This document shows, piece by piece, positions 44,837-54,158 of a stretch of DNA of 64,000 nt (position 1 is the stretch's first letter; each line of letters starts with the position of its first letter). The notes under the pieces were generated by a model. The model had not been told where the DNA came from and ran no database searches. It worked only from the letters and a program-made list of their open reading frames with translations. The position numbers and the translations under genes were made by a program. Source of the stretch: Prescottella soli (GTDB lineage Bacteria; Actinomycetota; Actinomycetes; Mycobacteriales; Mycobacteriaceae); assembly GCF_040024445.1 (NCBI RefSeq), contig NZ_CP157276.1, positions 1,364,001 to 1,428,000 on the forward strand, read 5' to 3'.

Positions 44837-45280
44837 TCAGTTCGCGCTCTCCGCGAGCCTCCGCAGGAGCGTCGTCAGCTGCCGGACGTCGGCGGGATCC
44901 CAGCGCGACAGCCGCTCGCGCCACTGCGCGATCGCCGACTCGCGCAACTCGGTCAGCTGGGCCCGCCCCGGCTCGGTGAGCACGACCAGGCGAGCCCGCG
45001 CATCCTGCGGGTCGGGCCGGCGCTCCACGAGCCCGAGCCGGACGACGGCGTCGATCTGCCGGGTGAGCGTCGACTTCTCCACTCCCAACTCGGCGACGAG
45101 AGCCGACATCGGCACCGCGTCCCCGCAGGCGAGGATCGCCAGGAGCGGATAGCACGCCGGGTCGAGTTTCGGGTTGATCGCCCGGGCACGCTCGCGTGAC
45201 TGGATCCGCCCGCGCCGCCACATGTCGACCAGCTCGGCCTCCAGCTCGGTGATCGGATCCGAGTTCATGTTCGTGGGCAT
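44837..45280 (-). CDS. MarR-family transcriptional regulator
   Basis: A 147-residue MarR protein with recognition helix GVEKSTLTRQIDAVVRLGLV and wing RRPDPQDARARLVVLTEPG. It is unrelated in detail to the MarR at 44295 and has no obvious partner gene; it diverges from the glutamate-synthase-like gene. The start is ATG 45280 or 45268. Confidence 0.82.
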   Translation of the reverse strand: MPTNMNSDPITELEAELVDMWRRGRIQSRERARAINPKLDPACYPLLAILACGDAVPMSALVAELGVEKSTLTRQIDAVVRLGLVERRPDPQDARARLVVLTEPGRAQLTELRESAIAQWRERLSRWDPADVRQLTTLLRRLAESAN

Positions 45281-45352
45281 CCCTTCGCTCTACCGGCGTC
45301 GGTGGACACACCGACTCGCATCGCCGACAGGGTACGGCCCGACGCCGGCGCT

Positions 45353-45358
45353 TACCAT
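45353..45358 (+). promoter_or_regulatory. Leaderless -10 TACCAT
   Basis: TACCAT, six bases, then the ATG at 45365; no ribosome-binding sequence. Confidence 0.45.
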
Positions 45359-45364
45359 CGCCGC

Positions 45365-46972
45365 ATGGCTCGCATCTCGATCGTCGCCTGTTTCTGGGCG
45401 CTCGCACTGGCCGCCGGGATCGCGGTCCCGGCGGTGTCCCCGTGGTGGCTCGTCGCCGCCGTCCCTCTCGCCGCCACGGCCGTCCTCGGCACGTGGGACC
45501 TGACGCAACGCCGGCACAACATCCTGCGCAACTACCCGGTTCTCGGCCACGCCCGCTTCCTCCTCGAGGGAATCCGCCCCGAGATCCAGCAGTACTTCAT
45601 CGAATCCCCCACCGACGGAACGCCGTTCGACCGCGAGACGCGAGACCTGGTGTACGAGAGGTCGAAGGGGACGCTCGACGAGGAACCGTTCGGCACCGAA
45701 CGCGACGTCCACGCCATCGGCTACGAGTTCATGGCGCACTCGCTTCGGGCCCGCACCGCATCCGAGGCCACCCCGACGGTGCGACTGGGCGGCCCGGACT
45801 GCACCCGGCCGTACGACATCGCGCTGCTCAACGTCTCGGCGATGAGTTTCGGGGCGTTGTCCTCGAACGCGATCGAGGCACTGAACGCCGGCGCCGCGCG
45901 CGGCGGCTTCGCGCACGACACCGGCGAGGGCAGCATCAGTCGCTACCACCGCAAGCACGGCGGCGACCTGATCTGGGAGATCGCGTCCGGTTACTTCGGC
46001 TGCCGGACACCCGCCGGCGAGTTCGACCCCGAACTGTTCGCCGCCAAGGCGTCCGAGGAGCAGATCAAGGCCATCTCGATCAAGCTGTCGCAGGGCGCCA
46101 AGCCCGGCATGGGCGGTGTGCTGCCCGGCGCCAAGGTCACCGCGGAGATCGCCGAGGCCCGAGGCGTCACGATCGGCGAGACGGTGACGTCGCCGCCGGC
46201 GCACCGGGCGTTCACCACCCCCGACGAACTGATCGACTTCATCGTGGAACTGCGAATCCTCTCGGGCGGCAAACCGGTCGGGCTCAAGCTGTGTGTCGGG
46301 TCCCGCGTCGAGTTCCTGGCGATCTGCAAGGCGATGCTCGAACGGAACGTCACCCCGGACTTCATCATCGTCGACGGCGCCGAGGGCGGGACCGGAGCGG
46401 GACCGGTGGAGTTCGAGGACCACATGGGGATGCCGCTCACCGAGGGCCTGATGACGGTCCACAACGCGCTCGTCGGCACCGGACTGCGCGACCGCGTCAA
46501 GATCGGCGCGTCCGGCAAGATCGCGAGCGGCGCCGACATCGTCAAGCGCATCATCCAGGGCGCCGACTTCACCCTCGCGGCGCGGGCGATGATGTTCGCC
46601 GTCGGCTGCATCCAGGCCCAGAAGTGCCACACCAACCGGTGCCCCGTAGGCGTCGCGACCCAGGACCCGGCGCGGACCCGCGCCCTCGACGTGCCCGACA
46701 AGACCGCCCGCGTGTACCGATTCCAGAAGGCCACCGTCGCGAGCGCGAAGCAGATGATCGCCTCGATGGGACTCGACGACTTCGACGAGCTGCACCCGTC
46801 CATGCTGAACCGACGCATCGACGGCGTCACGACCCGCAACTACGCCGAACTGTACGAGTGGCTCGAACCTGGTCAACTGCTCGACCACGCGCCGACGGAA
46901 TGGCGGCGCGACTGGCTCGCCGCCGACCCCTACTCGTTCCGGCCCCGGACCGTTACGGGCACGCCGGCCTGA
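45365..46972 (+). CDS. FMN-binding glutamate synthase-family protein
   Basis: A 535-residue single-domain relative of the glutamate synthase large subunit. An N-terminal membrane segment (VACFWALALAAGIAVPAVSP) precedes the FMN barrel (NVSAMSFGALSSNAIEALN, KLSQGAKPGMGG, IIVDGAEGGTGAGP) and a 3Fe-4S-type cysteine motif GCIQAQKCHTNRCPVG. It lacks the glutaminase domain, so it is not a complete GltB. The membrane-anchored family (YerD-like) has no settled reaction. The 3' end overlaps a convergent lipoprotein gene by 20 bases. Confidence 0.82.
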   Translation: MARISIVACFWALALAAGIAVPAVSPWWLVAAVPLAATAVLGTWDLTQRRHNILRNYPVLGHARFLLEGIRPEIQQYFIESPTDGTPFDRETRDLVYERSKGTLDEEPFGTERDVHAIGYEFMAHSLRARTASEATPTVRLGGPDCTRPYDIALLNVSAMSFGALSSNAIEALNAGAARGGFAHDTGEGSISRYHRKHGGDLIWEIASGYFGCRTPAGEFDPELFAAKASEEQIKAISIKLSQGAKPGMGGVLPGAKVTAEIAEARGVTIGETVTSPPAHRAFTTPDELIDFIVELRILSGGKPVGLKLCVGSRVEFLAICKAMLERNVTPDFIIVDGAEGGTGAGPVEFEDHMGMPLTEGLMTVHNALVGTGLRDRVKIGASGKIASGADIVKRIIQGADFTLAARAMMFAVGCIQAQKCHTNRCPVGVATQDPARTRALDVPDKTARVYRFQKATVASAKQMIASMGLDDFDELHPSMLNRRIDGVTTRNYAELYEWLEPGQLLDHAPTEWRRDWLAADPYSFRPRTVTGTPA

Positions 46973-47450
46973 CCAACTGCAGGATCCGGTTGGCCTGGTC
47001 CTCGGTCGGAACGGTGCCGTCGTTGGTTGCGACTTGCGTCACCTTCGCGACCAACGCCTGGTCGCTCGCCCCGGCGTCGATGGCCGTACACGTCTCCTTG
47101 ACGATCGACTCGATCGAATCGTCGCTGCGGTCGCTCGACAGGTTCGGGTACGCCGTCCGGAAGGTGGCGGTGAACGCGGTCAGCTTGGCCTGATCCCACG
47201 CCCCGCCGATGCCGGACACCACGCTCGACGCCGTCTCCTGGACGCTCGATACCAGGCCCGACGCCGTCTGCTGGACGCTCGAACGCAGCGCCTCCCCGGG
47301 ACCTGTCTCCGGCGTGGACGTGACCGCCGAGCTGATCTTCTCCTTGGTTTCCTCGGAGGTGCCGCCGTTGTTGGTGCACGCCGAGAGCCCGAACGCGAGG
47401 GCAGATGCGGTGACAATCGTTGCGGTTGTTTTCCCGATGATGCTCCTCAT
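46953..47450 (-). CDS. Lipoprotein with DUF732-like C-terminal domain
   Basis: A 165-residue lipoprotein: signal with lipobox ALAFGLSAC (cysteine near residue 23), a serine/threonine/valine-rich linker, SSVQQTASGLVSSVQETASS, then a helical C-domain with two cysteines (VKETCTAID and RPACP) resembling DUF732. Surface-exposed, function unknown. The start at 47450 is leaderless-like (TAGGAT, seven bases, ATG) and also has AGGA for a ribosome. Confidence 0.7.
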   Translation of the reverse strand: MRSIIGKTTATIVTASALAFGLSACTNNGGTSEETKEKISSAVTSTPETGPGEALRSSVQQTASGLVSSVQETASSVVSGIGGAWDQAKLTAFTATFRTAYPNLSSDRSDDSIESIVKETCTAIDAGASDQALVAKVTQVATNDGTVPTEDQANRILQLVRPACP

Positions 47451-47594
47451 GTGCCGGATCCTACGTTCGCCCCGGAGCATCAAAGTCGGGATTGACCAGG
47501 CCGTGACCGGATCGATTGCTCGCGCCGATTCGGAGAGAAATGCGTAGATTCTGACGAGAACCACCACCCGACCGCCGGAAGGACCCCCTCGACT

Positions 47595-48860
47595 GTGAGC
47601 GTCAAGAAGATCGTCCAGCCCTCCCCGCGCACCCGCATGCGCGACCGCGGTGAGGTGATCGGGGCCGGCGGGATGTTTCTCGCGAAGTGGTCGCTGTGCC
47701 TGGCCGCGATCGCGCTCGGAGCGATCGTCGTGGGCTGGGTCTTCGAGAAGCTCTGGGTGATCGCGCTGCCTGTGCTCCTCGCGATCATCGTCTCCACGGT
47801 GCTGTGGCCGCCGACACGCGCGCTCACCCGGCGCGGCGTCCCCCCGGCCGGCGCGGCAGCCATCACGCTGCTGGTCTTCTTCGCACTGCTCGGCGGAGTG
47901 ATAGCGCTGATCGTGCCGTCGGTTGTGGACCAGACGCCGGAGCTGGCGAACAAGGCGACCCAGGGCATCCAGCAGGTGCAGAACTGGCTGAAGGGCCCGC
48001 CGGTCAACCTGCAGGACGAACAGATCGACACGGCGATCCACGCACTCACGACGAAGCTCCAGCAGAGCGGCACGGCTATCGCGTCGGGCGTCTTCAGCGG
48101 TGTCACCACCGCCGGGTCGATGATCGTCACGCTCGGCCTCGTCATGGTGCTGGCGTTCTTCTTCGTCAAGGACGGCCCGCGGTTCATCCCGTGGCTGCAC
48201 AGCGTCGGCGGCGGCCGCGCCGGACGCCACCTCGAAGAGGTGCTGGGCCGGATGTGGGACACCCTCGGCGGCTTCATCCGCACCCAGGCGCTGGTCAGCC
48301 TCATCGACGCCGTGTTCATCGGCGCCGGCCTGCTGATCCTCGGTGTGCCGCTCGCGCCCGTGCTGGCGATCTTCACGTTCATCGGCGGCTTCATCCCGAT
48401 CGTCGGCGCCTTCGTCGCCGGCGCCCTCGCGGTCCTCGTGGCGCTCGTCGCCAACGGCGTGACGACCGCGCTGATCGTGCTGGCGATCATCATCGCGGTG
48501 CAGCAGATCGAAGGAAACGTCCTGCAGCCGGTGCTGCAGAGCAAGAGCATGAAGCTGCACGCCGTCGTGGTGCTGCTCGCGGTCGCCGCCGGCAGCTCGC
48601 TGTACGGCATCGTCGGCGCCTTCCTCGCCGTCCCGGCCGCCGCGGTCGCCGCCGTGGTCATCCGGTACCTGGGCGAGCAGATCGATCACCGCCTCGAGCG
48701 GGACGCACTGCTCGACGCCGCCGACGCGACCGCGGACGGAACGGTCACCGAGCACACCGGCGAGCCGGAGAGCGCGGTGCCGACCCCGATCGCGGACACC
48801 GAGCCGGTCCCGGCCGTTGCGGACGCCGACACCAGCTCGGCGGGGCCCGCTCGCAACTAG
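47595..48860 (+). CDS. AI-2E-family (TqsA/PerM-like) transporter
   Basis: A 421-residue membrane protein with about eight helices arranged as in the AI-2E family, including VMVLAFFFVKDGPRF and IGGFIPIVGAFVAGALAVLV, which is the conserved family core. Members export small molecules or act as Na+/H+ or K+ antiporters; AI-2 transport is shown for few. A C-terminal acidic tail of ~60 residues follows. GTG start with GGAAGGA upstream; the stop overlaps sbcC by four bases. Confidence 0.85.
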   Translation: MSVKKIVQPSPRTRMRDRGEVIGAGGMFLAKWSLCLAAIALGAIVVGWVFEKLWVIALPVLLAIIVSTVLWPPTRALTRRGVPPAGAAAITLLVFFALLGGVIALIVPSVVDQTPELANKATQGIQQVQNWLKGPPVNLQDEQIDTAIHALTTKLQQSGTAIASGVFSGVTTAGSMIVTLGLVMVLAFFFVKDGPRFIPWLHSVGGGRAGRHLEEVLGRMWDTLGGFIRTQALVSLIDAVFIGAGLLILGVPLAPVLAIFTFIGGFIPIVGAFVAGALAVLVALVANGVTTALIVLAIIIAVQQIEGNVLQPVLQSKSMKLHAVVVLLAVAAGSSLYGIVGAFLAVPAAAVAAVVIRYLGEQIDHRLERDALLDAADATADGTVTEHTGEPESAVPTPIADTEPVPAVADADTSSAGPARN

Positions 48861-51838
48861 CCGGCGATCATCTCCAACGTGGACCCGGTCCGGCCGCGCA
48901 CGACGTGCAGCCGGCTCGGGATCCGCTGTCGCATCTCGTCGACGTGGCTGACGATCCCGACCACCCGACCACCCGCCCGTAGTTCGTCGAGGACGCCCAT
49001 CACCAGGTCCAGGGTGTCGGCGTCGAGCGTCCCGAATCCCTCGTCGATGAACATCGTGTCGAGCACGACGCCGCCCGACTCGGCGGCCACGACGTCGGCG
49101 AGACCCAGCGCCAGCGACAGCGACGCGAGGAAGGACTCGCCGCCCGACAGCGTCTTCGCCGACCGGACCACGCCGGTGTAGTCGTCCCGGATATCGAGCC
49201 CGAGTCCGCCACGACGACCACGCGAGCCCGCCTCGTCCGAGTGGACGAACTCGTACCGCCCGGCGGACATTCGACGCAGCCGCGCCGACGCCGACACCGC
49301 GACCTCCTCGAGCCGCGACGCGAGCACGTACGACCGCAACGACATCTTGCGTGAGTTCTGGCCACGCCCGGCCACCACGTCGGCCAGTCCGGCGAGTTCG
49401 TCGTGGGCCGCCAGCACCGGGCCCAGCGCGGCCATGGTTTCCTCCAGGTGCGCAACGAGGCGCTCGAGGTTTCCGCGCGTGGTGTCCGCCTCCGCCGCCG
49501 CGGCCGCGGCCGCCTCGACCGCCGTCGCCGCCTCACGCGCGTGTGCGTCGGGGCCGGCGGTGTCGATCGGCTCGAGGTGGGCGACCGCCACGACCTCGGG
49601 TTCCGACAGCACCGCACGGGCGGCCGCGAGGCGATCGCGGGCCGCGGTGAGCGCGGCCTCGATCTGTCCTATACGAGCGGCCGGACGAACCGCCGCCGAC
49701 GCCGCGGCGAGCGACTCGAAGCCGGCGTCGGTCGTGGCGGTCTGTACGCGAGCATCGAGGTCGCGTGCGGCGGCATCGAGCGTCGCGGCCTGGTCCCGGG
49801 CGTCGAGCAGTTGTGAGGCCCGCGTCGCGAGGTCGTCGAACCGGTCGCGCCGGGCCTGCACGCTCGGGTCGCCGCCGGCGGCCACGGACAGCCTGGTGCG
49901 CAGCGACGCCACCTGTTCATCGGCGGCCTCGATGCGGGTGTCGAGCGCGGCCCGCTCGGTGTCCACCGCGCGGGACTGCTCGTCCAACTGCGCACCGCGG
50001 GCACAGAGTTCACTGACCGACGCGGACGCCCGCGCGATGCCCGCGGCGACCGATCGGGCACGGTCGAGCGCCGCCGCGGCGGTCTCGCGCTGTCGCCGCA
50101 GCTCGTCGCGGTCGCCGTCGCCGCCACGCTGGGCCAGTAGATCGACCGTCCGCTCGAGCTGTGCCTGCCGCTCGGTCTCCGTTTCCAGGACCCCGGCGGC
50201 CCGCTGCTCGGCGAGCCGGGCCGTCTCCTCGTCCTCCTTGGTGACAGTCGCATCGCCCGGCCGCGCGGGCTCGGGGTGATCGACCGAGCCGCACACGGCG
50301 CACTTCTCCCCCGCAACGAGCTGCGCGGCCAGCTCCGCCGCCATGCCCGTGATCCGCTGCTCGCGCAGGTCGAGGAGCCGGTCCCGCGCGTTCTGCTGCG
50401 CGTCGCGGGCACCCGCAACCGCCACGCGCTGCTTCTCGAGAGACGTTCTGGCCGAGACCAATTCGTCGGCGGCGACGGACGCATCGGTAGCGCGTACGGC
50501 CGCCTCCTCGAGCGCGGGCAGTGCCGCGTGCGCCTGCTCGGCGGCGCGCAACGACTCCTCGGCTGAATCCAGTGCCGCGGGCCACTGGGCGCGGTCGATC
50601 GCCAGCGTTTCGGCCTTCCGCGCCAGATCCGCACTGCCACGGCGCATCTCGACGAGTTCGCGGTCGAGCTGTTCCATGGCTCGGGCCTCGCCGAGCAGGC
50701 CGTCCAGCCTGACCACCTCCGCGGCCCATTCCCGCTCCTGCGCACGGATCGCGTCGCGATCGGCTCCCGTCTGCGGCCACGACAGCGTCGCGACCAGACC
50801 CGCGCCGTCCTCGGACGCACCGAGCCGATCGGCGACCGTGCGTGCACGGGATACCGCGGACTCGGATTCTCGTGCCGCGGAGTCCGCTTCAGCAGCCGCC
50901 GCTGCGACAACGGCGGCCCGCGATGCGCGATCCGCTTCGGCGGCGAGCGCATCACGCTCGGCGGCCCCGGTCTCCAGTTCGGCGAGCGCCGCCTGGGCGC
51001 GGTCGCGTCGAGCCTGCAGCTCACGCACCCGTCTGGCCTCCAGGGCCGCGGCGCGGGCCTTCTCCTCCGCGGTCCGGGCGCGGTTCAGTTCTGCCGCTGT
51101 CAGGTCAGCCGTCTCGACGGACTGGTCCAGCAGCCGCCGCGACCAGGTCAGCGGGTCGCCGTCGGTCCCGATCTCGATTCCCGCTGCCGTCGACACCCGC
51201 GCAACCAACAGGTCCACTTGCTTACGGTGGTCCTCGACGCGCGACGCGCTGGCCCGCTTGCGGTCGACGAACCAGTCTTCGACGGACTTGAACCGCGTGG
51301 TGTCGAACAGCTTCTCGAGCAGTTTGCCGCGTTCCTCGTTGTCGGCCCGCAGGAACTTGGCGAACTCGCCCTGCGGCAGCAGCACCACCTGGAAGAACTG
51401 GTCGGCCGTCATGCCGAGCAGACGCTCGACCTCACGCGCGATGTCCGGGATACGAGAGAGGTTCTCGCCCTTGCCGTCCAGCCACTCGAGAGTTGCCTTC
51501 GCGTTCTCGGTGAGCGTCCCCGCACCACGCTTCTTGGGGCGTTCGTACTCGGGACTGCGGGTGATGCGCAGGGGCCGTCCCCCGATGGTCGCCTCGAGCA
51601 TCACCGTCGGCACCGACCCGGCGGGCGCGTGGTCCGACAGCAGTCGCTTGCCCTCCTTGCGGGCGCCGGGCACCGTGCCGTACAGCGCGAACGCGACGGC
51701 GTCGAGGATCGTGGTCTTGCCGGCTCCGGTCTGGCCGTGCAGCAGGAACAGCCCGTCGGCACCCAGCTCGTCGAAGTCGACCACGACGGTCTCGGCGAAC
51801 GGGCCGAACGCCGCCACCTCGAGGTGGTGCAGCCTCAC
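48857..51838 (-). CDS. sbcC: SbcC (Rad50-like) exonuclease ATPase subunit
   Basis: A 993-residue SMC-like ATPase: Walker A LLHGQTGAGKTTILDAVAFA at the N-terminus, two long coiled coils around the zinc hook CAVCGSVDHP (near residue 520), and the C-terminal signature LSGGESFLASLSLALGLAD with Walker B MFIDEGFGTLD. It forms the SbcCD complex, cutting hairpins and protein-blocked DNA ends. The ATG overlaps the sbcD stop as ATGA. Confidence 0.95.
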   Translation of the reverse strand: MRLHHLEVAAFGPFAETVVVDFDELGADGLFLLHGQTGAGKTTILDAVAFALYGTVPGARKEGKRLLSDHAPAGSVPTVMLEATIGGRPLRITRSPEYERPKKRGAGTLTENAKATLEWLDGKGENLSRIPDIAREVERLLGMTADQFFQVVLLPQGEFAKFLRADNEERGKLLEKLFDTTRFKSVEDWFVDRKRASASRVEDHRKQVDLLVARVSTAAGIEIGTDGDPLTWSRRLLDQSVETADLTAAELNRARTAEEKARAAALEARRVRELQARRDRAQAALAELETGAAERDALAAEADRASRAAVVAAAAAEADSAARESESAVSRARTVADRLGASEDGAGLVATLSWPQTGADRDAIRAQEREWAAEVVRLDGLLGEARAMEQLDRELVEMRRGSADLARKAETLAIDRAQWPAALDSAEESLRAAEQAHAALPALEEAAVRATDASVAADELVSARTSLEKQRVAVAGARDAQQNARDRLLDLREQRITGMAAELAAQLVAGEKCAVCGSVDHPEPARPGDATVTKEDEETARLAEQRAAGVLETETERQAQLERTVDLLAQRGGDGDRDELRRQRETAAAALDRARSVAAGIARASASVSELCARGAQLDEQSRAVDTERAALDTRIEAADEQVASLRTRLSVAAGGDPSVQARRDRFDDLATRASQLLDARDQAATLDAAARDLDARVQTATTDAGFESLAAASAAVRPAARIGQIEAALTAARDRLAAARAVLSEPEVVAVAHLEPIDTAGPDAHAREAATAVEAAAAAAAEADTTRGNLERLVAHLEETMAALGPVLAAHDELAGLADVVAGRGQNSRKMSLRSYVLASRLEEVAVSASARLRRMSAGRYEFVHSDEAGSRGRRGGLGLDIRDDYTGVVRSAKTLSGGESFLASLSLALGLADVVAAESGGVVLDTMFIDEGFGTLDADTLDLVMGVLDELRAGGRVVGIVSHVDEMRQRIPSRLHVVRGRTGSTLEMIAG

Positions 51839-53028
51839 GCGGACACCTCCAGCGCATCGACCGGCTCGCTACCGACCGACGCAACCTCGGCGGCCGTCGC
51901 ACTGCGCAGCGCGTCCTCGAGCAGCCGGATCTCCCCCGCGCTGGCCTCGCTACGCACGTCCGACAGGAAGCCCCCCGCCACCTCGATATCCGAACGTCCA
52001 CGGACCCGCTCACGGTATCGGAGCTCCGGGTTGCCTTCGGGGCGTTGCCATTCCATGTGAACCGCGAAAGGGAACCGGGCCTGCAGCGCTCGCATGGCGT
52101 CGACGGGGCGCAGCGAGTCGGTGAGGACCGCGGACACATAGTGGTCCTCCGCCGACGCGAACGCCGCGTCGTGCAGCAGCTCGTCGAGCGTCCCGGTGAG
52201 CTGGCTGAGCCCGCGCACCACCGGCAGGTCGATCCGCTCCACTGCGGCGAGACCGGCGGCATCGACGTCCACCAGCCACACCGCCTTGCAGTGCGACCGC
52301 TCTCCGAACGAATACGGCAACGGCGAACCGCTGTAGCGGACGTTCTCGGCCAGGGTCTGCGGCGAGTGCAGATGCCCGAGCGCGACGTAGTCGACGCCGT
52401 CGAACGCCGCCGCCGCCACCGTCTCGACGCCGCCGACGGAGATCGACCGCTCCGACCCCGTCGCCTCCCCGCCGACCACGAAGGCGTGCGCCAGCAGCAC
52501 GGATCGCAGTCCGGGCGCCGCAGTCCGTCGCGTGTCCAGATCGGCGCGGATCCGTGTCATCGCGACATCGAGGATGTCAGCGTGGGACCGCGCCTGAGGT
52601 GACTCCAACTCGGCACGCGTGATCTCGGGCTCGAGGTACGGGATGCCGTAGAACGCGACCGGGCCGTGCTCGTCGTCGTGGAGCACCGGGGTGTCCAGCG
52701 CCCCCACCCGGGTGAGCAGGTGCAGACCGCCCGCGGCCGAGAACGCCGCACCGGCGCCGAGTCGCACCGGCGAGTCGTGATTGCCCGACGTGGCGACAAT
52801 CACAGCACCCGCCGCGCGGATCGCCTCGAAGCCCCTGTTGCACACCGCGACCGCGTCGGCACTCGGAATGGAACGGTCGTACACGTCCCCCGGCACCACC
52901 ACGACGTCGACGCCGTGGGCGACGACCAGATCCGCGATCGCGTCGAGCACCCGCGACTGGTCGGCGAGCAGGTCGACGCCGTGGAAGGTGCGCCCGATGT
53001 GCCAGTCGGATGTGTGCAGGATCCTCAT
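51835..53028 (-). CDS. sbcD: SbcD (Mre11-like) nuclease subunit
   Basis: A 397-residue metallophosphoesterase with all five phosphodiesterase motifs: ILHTSDWHIG, VVVPGDVYD, TSGNHDSP, LLAHAFVVGG and ALGHLHSPQ. It is the Mn-dependent nuclease of SbcCD and precedes sbcC with an ATGA overlap. The ATG at 53028 gives the canonical MRILHTSDWH start. Confidence 0.95.
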   Translation of the reverse strand: MRILHTSDWHIGRTFHGVDLLADQSRVLDAIADLVVAHGVDVVVVPGDVYDRSIPSADAVAVCNRGFEAIRAAGAVIVATSGNHDSPVRLGAGAAFSAAGGLHLLTRVGALDTPVLHDDEHGPVAFYGIPYLEPEITRAELESPQARSHADILDVAMTRIRADLDTRRTAAPGLRSVLLAHAFVVGGEATGSERSISVGGVETVAAAAFDGVDYVALGHLHSPQTLAENVRYSGSPLPYSFGERSHCKAVWLVDVDAAGLAAVERIDLPVVRGLSQLTGTLDELLHDAAFASAEDHYVSAVLTDSLRPVDAMRALQARFPFAVHMEWQRPEGNPELRYRERVRGRSDIEVAGGFLSDVRSEASAGEIRLLEDALRSATAAEVASVGSEPVDALEVSA

Positions 53029-53176
53029 GGCGAACGACGGTAGAGCACCCGACCGACAGCCCATCGATTCGGACATGCCGGTCGGACGCGGCCATCGACC
53101 CGGCCGAGCTGTGGATTCTCAGCGAATTCTCGGCGTCTGCCGGTCCCGCCAACGAAGCAAGCCGACCGTCAGCGAC

Positions 53177-53182
53177 TACTGT
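53177..53182 (+). promoter_or_regulatory. Leaderless -10 TACTGT
   Basis: TACTGT, six bases, then the GTG at 53189. Confidence 0.45.
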
Positions 53183-53188
53183 CAAAGT

Positions 53189-54094
53189 GTGTCTGCAACC
53201 CAACGTGCTCGTTCCGGGGTGCCGCTCGACCAACGATCGGCCCTCCCCACCGTTCCCGGTGTGCCTGCCTGGGGGGCTGTCGTCGTCGCCGCTGGGTTGA
53301 CCTTCATCGGCTTCGCACTCGACGCAATGTCGGGGAGCGAACTGACATCGACGTTCTCGGTGCTGTACTTCTTCGGCTGCGTCCTGGCGGTCCTCGCCGT
53401 TCGCCACCGGGGAATGTTCACCGCCGTCGTCCAGCCTCCACTTCTCCTGTTCGTCGCGGTTCCGCTCGCTCAGCAGTTCTTCACCGGCGGCACCGGTACC
53501 GGCCTGAAGGATCTCGCACTCAACGTCGCGTACCCCCTGGTCAACCGATTCCCGTTGATGCTGGTGGCCACCCTCGTGGTGGGACTCATCGCCGGCGGGC
53601 GGGTGTTCCTCGTCCGGCAGGGCACGGGCGCCCCGGCGCGGTCCAGGGCCCGACGCACCCAGCCGCGGACCGCTCGTGCCGACTCGTCGGCAGGTCGTCG
53701 CGACGCCCCCACCCGCTCGTCGCGCGCCGCATCGCGCCGCGACGACCGCACACGAAGCGACGACTACACACGTAGCGACGACTACGAGACACCGATGGAC
53801 CGTCGCCCCCGACGCCGCGCTCCGGTGAACGACCAACGTCCGCCCCGCCCCACCCACGAGCCCGTCACGGCACACGTTTCCGGCTACGGTGGGCGCGACA
53901 GCGGCTACCGCGAGCCGGTGCGACGCGAAGGCCCCCGGCGCGAGACCGTGTACGGCGAGCCGATCGCCCGCGATCGCGAACCGATCCAGCGCGACCCGAT
54001 TCCGGTCCGCGCCCGCCCGACGATGGACATGCCGCCGCGTCCGGCGCCGCGAGTGCGCTACCGGGAGCGCCGCGAGCCCCCGATCGACGGCTAG
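53189..54094 (+). CDS. DUF6542 membrane protein with long arginine-rich tail
   Basis: A 301-residue protein: four membrane helices in the first ~145 residues (for example AWGAVVVAAGLTFIGFALDA, VLAVRHRGMFTAVVQPPLLL, LVATLVVGLIAGG), the DUF6542 region, then a ~150-residue basic, disordered tail full of RR, DD and short DDYTRSDDY-like repeats. Typical of Rhodococcus/Mycobacterium next to ispH (lytB). Function unknown; the tail suggests interaction with nucleic acid, membrane or partner proteins. Confidence 0.72.
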   Translation: MSATQRARSGVPLDQRSALPTVPGVPAWGAVVVAAGLTFIGFALDAMSGSELTSTFSVLYFFGCVLAVLAVRHRGMFTAVVQPPLLLFVAVPLAQQFFTGGTGTGLKDLALNVAYPLVNRFPLMLVATLVVGLIAGGRVFLVRQGTGAPARSRARRTQPRTARADSSAGRRDAPTRSSRAASRRDDRTRSDDYTRSDDYETPMDRRPRRRAPVNDQRPPRPTHEPVTAHVSGYGGRDSGYREPVRREGPRRETVYGEPIARDREPIQRDPIPVRARPTMDMPPRPAPRVRYRERREPPIDG

Positions 54095-54103
54095 ACCTGA
54101 AGG

Positions 54104-54151
54104 CAACGGGAACGCCCCGGGAAGAACATTCTTCCCGGGGCGTTCCCGTTG
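54104..54151. terminator. Very long bidirectional hairpin between DUF6542 and ispH
   Basis: Two fully complementary arms of 23 bases (54104-54126 and 54129-54151) with only CA between them. It begins nine bases after the plus-strand stop and ends eight bases before the ispH stop on the other strand, so it serves both convergent genes. Confidence 0.9.
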
Positions 54152-54158
54152 TCAGTCG

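Noticed and set aside
45290-46888. 532-codon minus-strand ORF over the glutamate-synthase-like gene
   Set aside because: Shadow of a gene with intact FMN and cysteine motifs on the other strand.
47451-48755. Long upstream extension of the lipoprotein frame on the minus strand
   Set aside because: The extension is antisense to the AI-2E transporter; the real start gives a signal peptide with lipobox at 47450.
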